Positions 26,544-34,862 of a stretch of DNA of 64,000 nucleotides are shown here, one piece after another. The stretch covers positions 62,001 through 126,000 of the forward strand of contig DUBB01000014.1 of assembly GCA_012960535.1 (NCBI GenBank). Direction: 5' to 3'. Numbering within the stretch: the first letter of the stretch is position 1; each line of letters opens with the position of its first letter. Below the pieces are notes generated by a model. The model saw only the letters and a list, made by a program, of their open reading frames with translations. It was not told the DNA's origin and ran no database searches. Made by a program: the position numbers and the translations under genes. The DNA comes from Gammaproteobacteria bacterium (GTDB taxonomy: Bacteria > Pseudomonadota > Gammaproteobacteria > Pseudomonadales > Azotimanducaceae).

Positions 26544-28805
26544 ATGTCACATGACACTAGCTATACAAAACAGAAATTCAAGCTGATAGGAAGCCGGGTC
26601 AATCGGCCTGATGGTATCGACAAGGTCACCGGTCGGGCCAGATATGGTGCAGATGCAAGTGCACCTGGGCAACTGGTTGGTAAAGTGCTTCGTTCACCTC
26701 ATGCTCATGCATTGATTAAGAAGATTGATACCACAAAAGCTGAGAAGCTACCCGGCGTTAAAGCCGTTATCACCAGTGCAGATATGCCTGACCTAACGGG
26801 TGGTAACAGGAGTATGCTGGATATACTTGAAAATTGTATGGCAAGGGGGCGGGCACTCTATGACGGTCATGCGGTTGCTGCCGTTGCAGCTGTGGATGAG
26901 CAGACTGCGCGGCAGGCTTTGAAACTGATCAAAGTCACCTACAAACGTTTACCTCATGTTACTGATGTTGACAAAGCCATGCTACCTGGGGCGCCTGTTA
27001 TCCATGATTGGGTTTTCACCTCGGGTGTTGATCCAAAACCAGAAAAAGCCTCAAACGTTGTACAACGCAATCAGTTTGGTCATGGTGATGTCGAAGCCGG
27101 GTTTGCTGAAGCGGACGTTATTGTCGAGAAGACATTTAAGACCGAGCAGACTCACCAGGGTTATATTGAACCTCATGCCTGTCTGGCGACGGTGGGGCCT
27201 GATGGTCATGGAGACCTGTGGGTAACGACGCAGGGCCACTTTCATTTCAGGCAGGTGTGCGCTGCGCTGATTGGTATGGATGTGGCCAAGTTGAAAGTTA
27301 CCTCGTCAGAGATTGGCGGCGGTTTTGGTGGTAAAACCCATGTCTGGATGGAACCGGTTGCACTGGTGCTGGCTCGTGAGGCGAACCGACCCGTTAAGCT
27401 GGTCATGAGCAGGGAAGAGGTATTTAAAGCGACTGGGCCTACATCGTCTACTTCAGTTGATGTCAAGATTGGTGCCAAGAAAAACGGCACAATTACTGCT
27501 GCCGCCGCTGAATTGCGATACCAGGGCGGTGCTTTCCCAGGGATCTGGGGGATGCTGGGGGCGATGACCTCGTTTGCCTGTTACGATCTCAAGAATGTCC
27601 AGTCAGTGGGTTATGATGTAATCTGCAATCGACCCAAAGTGGCTGCCTATAGGGCGCCATCAGCACCGATGGCTGCGTTCGGTATTGAAAGTACCATGGA
27701 CCTGGTAGCCGAAGAAATTGGTATGGATCCGGTCAAGTTCAGAATAAAAAATGCCGCCAAAGAGGGTACTCAGGCATCCTATGGACCTGTCTATGGCCCT
27801 ATCGGTATTGGCCCGACTTTGAAGGCTGCTCAGAATCATCCTCATATGAAGGCTAAACTGCGCAAGAACCAAGGTAGAGGCATGGCTTGTGGTTTCTGGT
27901 TTAATTTTGGTGGGCAGACCTGTACTGATCTCAATATTGGTGTAGACGGTACGGTATCTCTGGCCGTCGGTACAGTAGATGTGGGTGGCTCCAGGGCATC
28001 GCTGGGGTTAATTGCCGCCGAAGAACTGGGCATTGAGTATGAACAGGTGAAGGTGCACATCGCGGACACTGCTTCGCTTGGCCATAATGATACGACGGAA
28101 GGTAGTCGCGGTACTTTCTCCTCTGGGATGGCGACGATATTTGCAGCAAGAGATGCCAAGGATGAATTGTGTCAGCGGGCCGCTAAAATGTGGGATATCC
28201 CGGTAAGCGCAGTGGCCTGGAAGGAAGGTAAAGCAGTCGCAAAAGGCAAGCGGCATAATAATCTGGCCCCGCTTACACTAAAGGAAATTGCCGCTAAATC
28301 GCCTAATACTGGTGGCCCGATAGCAGGTCATAACGAAGTCGTTGCAGATGGTGCTGGGGTTTCTTTTGCCAGTCATATCTGTGATGTGGAAGTTGATCCG
28401 GAAACCGGGGCGACTAAAGTGATTCGTTACACCGTTGTTCAGGATGCTGGCAAAGCGATTCATCCTGATTATGTTGAAGGACAATTTCAGGGCGGTGCAG
28501 CCCAGGGTATTGGATGGGCGCTGAACGAAGAATATATTTATGGTGATGATGGCCTGCTACAGAATGCGGGGTTCCTCGACTACAGGATCCCGGTATGTTC
28601 CGACCTGCCTTTTATTGATACGGAAATTCTGGAAATACCCAACCCTAATCATCCCTATGGAATCCGGGGTGTCGGTGAGACGTCTATCGTGCCTCCGCTT
28701 GCAGCCATTGGTAATGCGGTGTCCAATGCGGTTGGCGTGCGAATGACTCATGTCCCCATGTCACCACCCAGGATACTCAAAGCACTGGATGAAGCTGGTG
28801 TGTAA
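26544..28805 (+). CDS. Molybdenum hydroxylase large subunit, molybdopterin-binding
   Basis: A 753-residue catalytic subunit. NRPDGIDKVTGRARYGAD is the family entry, EIGGGFGGKTH and the QGGAAQGIGWAL stretch contact the cofactor, and the catalytic Glu is E712 in GVGETSIVPP. The active-site loop reads A-Y-R-A-P-S-A-P (residues 368-375), not the AYxCSFR of aerobic CO dehydrogenase, so despite the CoxMSL order this is not a classical CODH. It more likely hydroxylates an N-heterocycle or oxidises an aldehyde; the substrate is unknown. No XdhC-like maturation factor follows. The twin-arginine signal of periplasmic relatives is absent. Confidence 0.92.
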   Translation: MSHDTSYTKQKFKLIGSRVNRPDGIDKVTGRARYGADASAPGQLVGKVLRSPHAHALIKKIDTTKAEKLPGVKAVITSADMPDLTGGNRSMLDILENCMARGRALYDGHAVAAVAAVDEQTARQALKLIKVTYKRLPHVTDVDKAMLPGAPVIHDWVFTSGVDPKPEKASNVVQRNQFGHGDVEAGFAEADVIVEKTFKTEQTHQGYIEPHACLATVGPDGHGDLWVTTQGHFHFRQVCAALIGMDVAKLKVTSSEIGGGFGGKTHVWMEPVALVLAREANRPVKLVMSREEVFKATGPTSSTSVDVKIGAKKNGTITAAAAELRYQGGAFPGIWGMLGAMTSFACYDLKNVQSVGYDVICNRPKVAAYRAPSAPMAAFGIESTMDLVAEEIGMDPVKFRIKNAAKEGTQASYGPVYGPIGIGPTLKAAQNHPHMKAKLRKNQGRGMACGFWFNFGGQTCTDLNIGVDGTVSLAVGTVDVGGSRASLGLIAAEELGIEYEQVKVHIADTASLGHNDTTEGSRGTFSSGMATIFAARDAKDELCQRAAKMWDIPVSAVAWKEGKAVAKGKRHNNLAPLTLKEIAAKSPNTGGPIAGHNEVVADGAGVSFASHICDVEVDPETGATKVIRYTVVQDAGKAIHPDYVEGQFQGGAAQGIGWALNEEYIYGDDGLLQNAGFLDYRIPVCSDLPFIDTEILEIPNPNHPYGIRGVGETSIVPPLAAIGNAVSNAVGVRMTHVPMSPPRILKALDEAGV

Positions 28806-28823
28806 AAAGGTCTGAATCCGCCT

Positions 28824-29069
28824 GTGCTGAAAGTAGGTTTTACCGGTGCACTGAGATCAAGTGTCAATGGCCATGCACAGGTCGATGCTCAGGCGAGTAC
28901 GATCCGTGAACTGCTTAGCGGGCTGGTGCAGCGTTATCCTGACCTCGCTGAGCATGTTGACCAGGGCATTGCGGTTGCCTTAGATGGGGAAATTTATCGG
29001 GATGACTGGAGTAAACCAATCCCAGACGGGTCAGCGGTATTTCTGCTTCCCAGAATTCAGGGTGGTTGA
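28824..29069 (+). CDS. MoaD/ThiS-family sulfur-carrier-like protein
   Basis: An 81-residue beta-grasp protein ending in Gly-Gly, the residue pair adenylated and thiocarboxylated in MoaD and ThiS. STIRELLSGLVQRYPDL and the final VFLLPRIQGG are typical of MoaD. It starts at a GTG 18 bases after the large-subunit stop, so it is almost certainly co-transcribed. A role in supplying molybdopterin dithiolene sulfur for this hydroxylase is likely (inference); a regulatory or urm1-like role cannot be excluded. Confidence 0.82.
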   Translation: MLKVGFTGALRSSVNGHAQVDAQASTIRELLSGLVQRYPDLAEHVDQGIAVALDGEIYRDDWSKPIPDGSAVFLLPRIQGG

Positions 29070-29156
29070 AACCCGTACCCGGGTCTGGCTACACGCCAGG
29101 AATAAAACCAGGCTGGAATTGATTAATCCTTCGGCAATGCACATCCCCTGATTCTG

Positions 29157-29879
29157 CTACTGCATCTCAGTTGCTGCCACGTTGAAGATATGCACAAGCA
29201 CGCGCCGATTCTTGGCCTGGTTTTCAGCGATTGGCTCATTATCACCATCAACGTTTGGAAATTTTGGCCGGGTATCTGCAAAGGCAGATACGGATAGATT
29301 CTGTTTGGCGATACCGTTTTCCTGGAACAGGTGTAATACATTAATCGATCTTAAGGCGGCCAGTTCCCAGTTTGATGGAAACGCGCTGGTATTGATTGGT
29401 GCATTGTCGGTATGGCCCTCTATTTCAACTTTATAGGACTGCCCTGGCAAACTCAGGATGACTTGACTCAGGCCTATCAGGCTGGATTCCATGGAAGCCC
29501 GGATATCAGCAGAACCAGAGTCAAAGAACGAGTGGCTGGCGAGTTCAATCATCAGCCCTGTTGCCGTTAAATTTGTCTGGATTTTGCTTTCAAGGCCTTC
29601 TTTTTTGATTAAATCATCCAGTTTAGACTGTGCCAGTTCCAATGGTTGGGCAGTGCCTTGTTTTTCCTCTGGTGGAACCGGTGGCGGAGCCGCGGGGTTA
29701 TTCATGGATTGGGAGATGCTTTGAGCCATGGCATCAAATATTTCCTTGTTTACTTTAGAACTGGAAAACAGTAGTACAAAAAAAATCAGCAGCAGGGTAA
29801 TAATATCTGCATAGGTCAGTAGCCAGCTGGTATCTTCCGTGGGATCAGAATCGTAGAGTTTCTGTTCTGGATGGGCCAT
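29157..29879 (-). CDS. MotB/OmpA-family protein, orphan
   Basis: A 240-residue inner-membrane protein with one N-terminal helix and a periplasmic peptidoglycan-binding domain. WLLTYADIITLLLIFFVLLF contains D25, the position of the proton-accepting Asp of MotB. The C-terminal OmpA-like domain is seen in VEIEGHTDNAPI and ENQAKNRRVLVHIF. A Pro-rich linker (AAPPPVPPEE) lies between. No MotA-like gene is adjacent; the next gene upstream on the same strand is a dienelactone hydrolase. It could be a flagellar stator part with its partner elsewhere, or part of another energised cell-wall system. Confidence 0.85.
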   Translation of the reverse strand: MAHPEQKLYDSDPTEDTSWLLTYADIITLLLIFFVLLFSSSKVNKEIFDAMAQSISQSMNNPAAPPPVPPEEKQGTAQPLELAQSKLDDLIKKEGLESKIQTNLTATGLMIELASHSFFDSGSADIRASMESSLIGLSQVILSLPGQSYKVEIEGHTDNAPINTSAFPSNWELAALRSINVLHLFQENGIAKQNLSVSAFADTRPKFPNVDGDNEPIAENQAKNRRVLVHIFNVAATEMQ

Positions 29880-30011
29880 CAGCGAAAAACAGAAGGGTTA
29901 AACTTGTCCGGCTCTTCGGGCTGCTGGTTTAAAAAACCAGTCGAGCCAGCATGATGATTAACCTGACCCGGGTACCGATCATGTCGAAGCCAGGTGCTAT
30001 ATTCGTCATGG

Positions 30012-30899
30012 TTAAACTGGTATAGAGGTGCCGCAGGCGTTAAAGGGAACAGGGTTTTGAGAGACTTCAGGAAATATTTCTCTGAATAGGCTCAGCATGT
30101 TCATGGTTGACCGCCTGTCAGCGGCTTCATACAGTTTTCCGGGTGGCCCGAGGCTGGGGGGGAGGGCGAAGCCGTGCGGCGTTCTGGCATGGTGGTGAAA
30201 ATTCCAATCGACACCGGCACGGTTCATTTCCTCAAAAAATCGCTGTTTACTGGTGTCAGATACCAGGTGGTCGTCCGCGCCATTTTCCACCAGTACAACC
30301 GCCTGGGTGTTGTAGTCGTTTGGATGGGTTTTGAGTTCCGGGCGAATGGCGCCATAGACTGCAGGATTGGGATCCTCACCGGTCTGCAGCAGACCGTGGA
30401 ATGAAACAACGCCAGCGACCTTCAGTCCGCCTCGGATGCACTCCAGCGCTGCCATCCCACCGAAACAATAACCAATAGCCGCTGCACTACAGCGATTGTC
30501 CACACTTGGGTGGGCCAGACCTCTATCAAGCCACACCTGTAGCTGGGACCTGAGAAATTCATGATCATGGTCTAGAGCCACCATGGCCTGGAAGCATTTA
30601 TTTTGGAAACCTTCAATATCCTTGGGATTTTTTGGCCATAATCGCTCGTTTGCAGGAACGTTATCACCATACATGTCTATAGCGAGGCCCACATAGCCCA
30701 GCCTTGCCAGATATTCGGCAACGTCGACATCAAAGAATTTCAGTCCCTGGTAGTTATGGATAACCAGAACCAGGGGTCGGGGTCCAACTGCTTCAGAGGG
30801 TGCCACCAGATGGCCGACGTGGTCGGTTCCCCGGAACCGGAATTTGATATCTGCTCTTTGCAGGGAGGCTTCGGGCCAGAAGCTGGGGCTAGGATGCAT
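30012..30899 (-). CDS. Dienelactone hydrolase family protein (1)
   Basis: A 295-residue alpha/beta-hydrolase of the DLH type. The nucleophile is C145 in IGYCFGGMAAL, the acid is in ENGADDHLV, and the His is in TPHGFALP. Classical members open dienelactones in chlorocatechol and protocatechuate pathways, but many relatives act on other esters, so the substrate is open. The ATG is followed by a cytoplasmic-type N-terminus. A perfect 12-base palindrome lies three bases before the start codon. A second paralogue occurs at 42780. Confidence 0.87.
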   Translation of the reverse strand: MHPSPSFWPEASLQRADIKFRFRGTDHVGHLVAPSEAVGPRPLVLVIHNYQGLKFFDVDVAEYLARLGYVGLAIDMYGDNVPANERLWPKNPKDIEGFQNKCFQAMVALDHDHEFLRSQLQVWLDRGLAHPSVDNRCSAAAIGYCFGGMAALECIRGGLKVAGVVSFHGLLQTGEDPNPAVYGAIRPELKTHPNDYNTQAVVLVENGADDHLVSDTSKQRFFEEMNRAGVDWNFHHHARTPHGFALPPSLGPPGKLYEAADRRSTMNMLSLFREIFPEVSQNPVPFNACGTSIPV

Positions 30900-30902
30900 T
30901 GG

Positions 30903-30914
30903 ACTGGTACCAGT
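30903..30914. promoter_or_regulatory. Perfect palindrome ACTGGTACCAGT before the DLH start
   Basis: A 12-base perfect inverted repeat directly upstream of the minus-strand dienelactone hydrolase start codon (30899). It could be a repressor site or chance; it has no spacer and no T-run, so it is not a terminator. Confidence 0.35.
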
Positions 30915-31145
30915 ATAGCTTGATTGAACCAGATATAATCTATCGAAAACCTGTTTGCGTCAATGAAATAGAGCCTGAAGGTTGCTTGATGACCCGCTTG
31001 CCAGGCTATTGCTGGTAGCCCAGCGAGATTAAAGTACTCGGAATGATCCAGGTATTGAGCAGGATACAATACTGTTAGATGACTATAGAATTTGAAGTTA
31101 TCACAGGGTTGCAACGATTCAAGGGATATAAGGAGTTGAAGGTCG

Positions 31146-31556
31146 ATGATTGGCAATAATAAATTGTTTGATGCGTTTGTTTCTGATCATCGCTGGGCGG
31201 TGCTTACCAGTCTGCGAGGGGGTGGGAGTCCAGTATCATCGGTGGTTGCCTATGCTAGAGAAGGTGATCAATTAGTGGTCAGTACGCCCGGTGCAACCTT
31301 CAAACGCTTGACCATTGAACGCGATGCTAGAGTCAATATGTGTGTGCTGAGTTCATCTGAGCCGTTTAATTTTGTCAGCATTGAAGCTAATGCAGCCGTT
31401 GAGACCGATCATCTGGTTGAGTCGACAAGACGGATTTTGGTGAAAATCGCTGGCAGCGGTTATGAGCAACCCGATGATCTTGAAGTCTGGCTCAAACAAC
31501 AGGCAAGAGTGATATTGCGAATTAGCCCGCAACGCGTTTCGGGTGTTATTCGCTAA
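31146..31556 (+). CDS. PPOX-class flavoprotein (pyridoxamine-phosphate-oxidase-like)
   Basis: A 136-residue split-barrel flavoprotein. RWAVLTSLRGGGSPVSSVVAYAREGDQLVVST and TFKRLTIERDARVNMCVL are typical of the PPOX/FDOR family, which binds FMN or F420. Length fits the short one-domain members. The function could be flavin- or F420-dependent reduction; the cofactor cannot be decided here. An upstream AAGGAG at 31130-31135 marks the start region. It is followed 13 bases later by a YggU-type gene, probably in one operon. Confidence 0.82.
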   Translation: MIGNNKLFDAFVSDHRWAVLTSLRGGGSPVSSVVAYAREGDQLVVSTPGATFKRLTIERDARVNMCVLSSSEPFNFVSIEANAAVETDHLVESTRRILVKIAGSGYEQPDDLEVWLKQQARVILRISPQRVSGVIR

Positions 31557-31569
31557 GTGGGGAACAGCG

Positions 31570-31848
31570 ATGAACCAAAAAAGCATTGAAGAATTGACCC
31601 AATTACAAACGGGTGATCGGGTGGAAGTTCGAGTGACCGCCGGCGCCAGCAGCAATCGGCTATGGATCGAAAATGCTGGCGACAGCAGAGTGAAGATAAA
31701 AATTGCTGTCACTGCAATCGCTGAAAAATTTAAAGCCAATGCTGCAGTACTTGCATTGTTGTCGAAGAAATTGGGCCTGCCGAAGGGAAATTTCAGACTG
31801 GTTCGAGGCAAGACCAGCAAAAACAAACTATATGAGATTGTCGAGTAG
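31570..31848 (+). CDS. YggU/DUF167 family protein
   Basis: A 92-residue protein of the widespread UPF0235/YggU family, whose function is unknown. VEVRVTAGASSNRLWIENAGDSRVKIKIAVTA, the Ala-rich helix and the LPKGNFRLVRGKTSKNK block are the conserved parts. The ATG at 31570 is preceded by GGGGA and starts normally; the longer in-frame start at 31543 would overlap the PPOX gene. YggU usually sits near yggT or proC; here it follows a PPOX gene. Confidence 0.85.
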   Translation: MNQKSIEELTQLQTGDRVEVRVTAGASSNRLWIENAGDSRVKIKIAVTAIAEKFKANAAVLALLSKKLGLPKGNFRLVRGKTSKNKLYEIVE

Positions 31849-32020
31849 ACACTAGCTTGATCGGAATTTTTGGATCGGTTTGGGTACTGCCCGAAGCGTC
31901 GTCTCGTTTTCAGGGTTTAGCATAGATTGTTCGGGATATTGCGCTTTTGACCTAGGGCGATTCATTCTTAAAACTAACGTTCATGCTATGGTTGAATGAC
32001 TAGAAACTTGGAGATTTAGT

Positions 32021-33523
32021 ATGCAGGTAGTGATCGCCACCATGAGTCACGAAACCAATACGTTTTCACCCGTCGTTACCGATCTTGAGCGGTTTTCGGG
32101 AGGCGAAGCATTTCCGCCCTCTGGTATAAGGGCAGAAACAAGCTATAGAGGTACGGCAAGCTGCGTTGGTGGATTCCTGCAAGCCGCTGATGAAGCTGGC
32201 GCTTCGGTCAGTTTGCCCATTGTTGCTGCTGCCCCACCCTCTGGCCCCGTTGAAGATGAAGCCTTTGAAGCTATCTGCCGGGAAATTGTGGAAGCAGCGC
32301 GCCAGCAACCGGATGCTATTTTGCTCGATCTGCATGGGGCTATGGTGACTCGATCCTTTGAAGATGGTGAAGGCGAGTTATTAAGCAGGATCCGTGCAGT
32401 TGCGCCTGATGTCCCGATTGCCGTAGCCCTGGATATGCACGCTAATCTTTACCCCGATATGGTTACTCATGCCACGGTGATTGCGGGCTATCAGACTTAT
32501 CCTCATATCGATATGGATAAGACTGCATTGAAATCAGGCCGAGTGCTGATGCGGGCGTTGCGGGCAGAAGTAGTGCCGATCATGTCCTGGGGCAATATAC
32601 CCATGTTGCCCCACGTCATGCGTCAGGGAACGGATGATTTCCCGAATAAAGCGCTGCAGCAGCGAGCGCAGCAAATGGAAACGCAAGGTGCGCTGATGGT
32701 GAGTCTGTTTACTGGATTTCCGCACGCCGATATTGCCAATGCCGGCTTATCCGTTGTTGTTGTAACCGACAATGACCAGGCGCTGGCGGATCAGTTCCGA
32801 GATGAATTGTTAAAGATGGCCTGGGAACAGCGTGAGCGCTTTATCTATGAGCCCGAGCCACTTGATGTGTCAGTTGCACGGGCGCTTGAGTTGGCCGACC
32901 AGGATGGGCCGGTACTGTTGTTGGATCATTATGACAATACAGCGTCCGGCGGAACCATGGATACCACAGAAGTACTGCGTGAGATTTTAAATCAAGGCCT
33001 GGAAGATGTTGCAGTGTTTGGTTTTTATGACCCGCAAGTGGTAGAGCAATTAGCAAGTGCCGGTATCGGCGCCGAAGTGACTATCTCACTGGGCGCAAAA
33101 CTACCGATGCCAGCACTGGCTGAACAAAGTTCCCCGCTTGAGCTGACCGGGAGGGTAAAACTGATATCTGACGGTTTGTTTCCGGCGACAGTGGCGATGG
33201 CCCGGGGATTAACCATGAACATGGGTAAAACAGTGGTTTTCACCACTGGCAAGGTCGATATCGTGATTATATCCAGGCATATAGAACCCTTTGATCCCGG
33301 TTGCTTTAAAAGCCTTGGGATTGATCCAGCTAGTCGGCGCTACCTGATGTTGAAATCCCGGATCCATTACCGGGTTGGTTTTATGCCCATCGTTAAAAAA
33401 GTGGTCGAGTGCGCTGGTCGAGGCGTGTGTACCTCTGATTACTCGGAACTGACCTTCAGGCAGGTTCGTCGACCGATTTACCCTCTTGATGGGATAAATT
33501 CCCTGGCAGGTCTGGAAAATTAA
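32021..33523 (+). CDS. M81-family metallopeptidase, MlrC (microcystinase C)-like
   Basis: A 500-residue zinc enzyme of the M81 family. The N-terminal MSHETNTFSPVVTDLERF, the LHGAMVTRSFEDGEGELL and ALDMHANLYPDMV segments with Asp/His metal ligands, and a C-terminal DNTASGGTMDTTEVL block define the family. MlrC degrades linearised microcystin, but most M81 proteins occur in bacteria that do not degrade microcystin and probably act on small amides. GGAGA at about 32010 sets the ATG. The gene stands alone. Confidence 0.9.
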   Translation: MQVVIATMSHETNTFSPVVTDLERFSGGEAFPPSGIRAETSYRGTASCVGGFLQAADEAGASVSLPIVAAAPPSGPVEDEAFEAICREIVEAARQQPDAILLDLHGAMVTRSFEDGEGELLSRIRAVAPDVPIAVALDMHANLYPDMVTHATVIAGYQTYPHIDMDKTALKSGRVLMRALRAEVVPIMSWGNIPMLPHVMRQGTDDFPNKALQQRAQQMETQGALMVSLFTGFPHADIANAGLSVVVVTDNDQALADQFRDELLKMAWEQRERFIYEPEPLDVSVARALELADQDGPVLLLDHYDNTASGGTMDTTEVLREILNQGLEDVAVFGFYDPQVVEQLASAGIGAEVTISLGAKLPMPALAEQSSPLELTGRVKLISDGLFPATVAMARGLTMNMGKTVVFTTGKVDIVIISRHIEPFDPGCFKSLGIDPASRRYLMLKSRIHYRVGFMPIVKKVVECAGRGVCTSDYSELTFRQVRRPIYPLDGINSLAGLEN

Positions 33524-33803
33524 TCGGTCGTATCCCATTGGCCTGACAATAGTACAACTCGGGTGTTGGGCGATCGATGCTTGTACTTTGCTGTTATCTG
33601 CTTAATTAAAGGTAGTATCGGCTCGATGGGATAGGGTGATCAATCCAAGCGCAGCACTTGGAATCCATTTGTTGGTCTTATAGCATGGTCCCAACAGCGT
33701 TGTGTCGGCAGCGGCGCAGAGGCTGTTTTAGGTAGTGGTTTAAGTTTACTGATGCAATGTGGTTTGCTTTGGAACCGGTTAATTTACAGGTGAGAAACAA
33801 GAG

Positions 33804-34838
33804 ATGGCGGTAGAAAAGAAAGACCTTGATTGGGGTAGCCTTGGCTTTTCCTATATTAAAACAGACACTCGTTTTCGGGCACGATGGAGCCAGGGTCATT
33901 GGCAACCAGGAGAGCTGGTTGATTCAGAGGTAATGGAGGTTCATGAAGGATCACCAGTGCTTCATTATGCTCAGGCCTGCTTTGAGGGTTTAAAAGCTCA
34001 GACTAGCCCAGACGACAAAATATTGTTATTTCGACCCGACATGAATTGTCAACGTATGGCCCAGACTGCTGAGCGGTTAGTCATGCCGGAGGTGCCTGAA
34101 GCGCTTTTCATGCAGGGCATTACCGAATGTATTAAAGCCAACAAGGCCTGGGTGCCTCCCAGTGGCTCGGGCGCTAGTCTGTATGTGAGGCCGTTTCTTA
34201 TCGGCGTGGGTGAGAACCTGGGATTGCGTCCCGCGCCGGAATACGAATTCAGGGTGTTTGTCTGTCCAGTTGGTCCCTACTATAAAAGTGGTGGATTGAG
34301 CTTGATCAGTTTGGCAGTCACGGATGTAGATAGAGCAGCACCCAAAGGGACCGGGCGTTTTAAAGCCGGTGCAAATTATGCTGGAGGCTTAATGGCAACC
34401 CAGTTAGCGAATCAACTCGGCGCCAATGAAGCGTTATACCTGGATGCAGGCGAAAGGCGGTATTTAGAAGAAGCCGGGTCGGCTAACATATTTCTGGTGA
34501 TGAAAAATGGCAAATTTGTGGTGCCGGAGTCTCCTTCGATCTTGCCAGGTGTGACCAGGCGGTCAGTTATTACCCTGGCAGAGGACCAACTTGGCCTGGA
34601 AGCCCAGCGCCGTCCCGTTGATCTGCGCAACGAGATCGAAGACATTGATGAATTCGGGGCCTGCGGTACGGCTGCCGTTATTTCTCCCGTGGGTAAGGTT
34701 TTTGTAGACGAGCAGTGGCATCACTTCTATGGTGGCGGTGAAGCAATCGGGCCGACCACGCAGAAGCTGTATGATATGCTAACCCGACTCCAGAGAGGTG
34801 AACGGGAAGACCCTTATGGCTGGACTGTTGAAGTTTGA
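33804..34838 (+). CDS. ilvE: Branched-chain amino acid aminotransferase
   Basis: A 344-residue fold-type-IV PLP enzyme that transaminates Leu, Ile and Val with 2-oxoglutarate. HYAQACFEGLKA and the catalytic K187 in GTGRFKAGANYAGG match the longer (eukaryote-like) BCAT class, and EEAGSANIFLVMKNGKFVVP and GVTRRSVITLAEDQLGL are the further signatures. It begins near a weak GTGAGAA site. Convergent with the following sulfatase, with 24 bases between stop codons. Confidence 0.93.
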   Translation: MAVEKKDLDWGSLGFSYIKTDTRFRARWSQGHWQPGELVDSEVMEVHEGSPVLHYAQACFEGLKAQTSPDDKILLFRPDMNCQRMAQTAERLVMPEVPEALFMQGITECIKANKAWVPPSGSGASLYVRPFLIGVGENLGLRPAPEYEFRVFVCPVGPYYKSGGLSLISLAVTDVDRAAPKGTGRFKAGANYAGGLMATQLANQLGANEALYLDAGERRYLEEAGSANIFLVMKNGKFVVPESPSILPGVTRRSVITLAEDQLGLEAQRRPVDLRNEIEDIDEFGACGTAAVISPVGKVFVDEQWHHFYGGGEAIGPTTQKLYDMLTRLQRGEREDPYGWTVEV

Positions 34839-34862
34839 TTTTTCTGGCTTTTCAGGTGCTGA

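Noticed and set aside
25166..28805. Aerobic carbon monoxide dehydrogenase
   Set aside because: The subunit order fits, but the large-subunit loop AYRAPSAP lacks the CODH-specific AYxCSFR motif.
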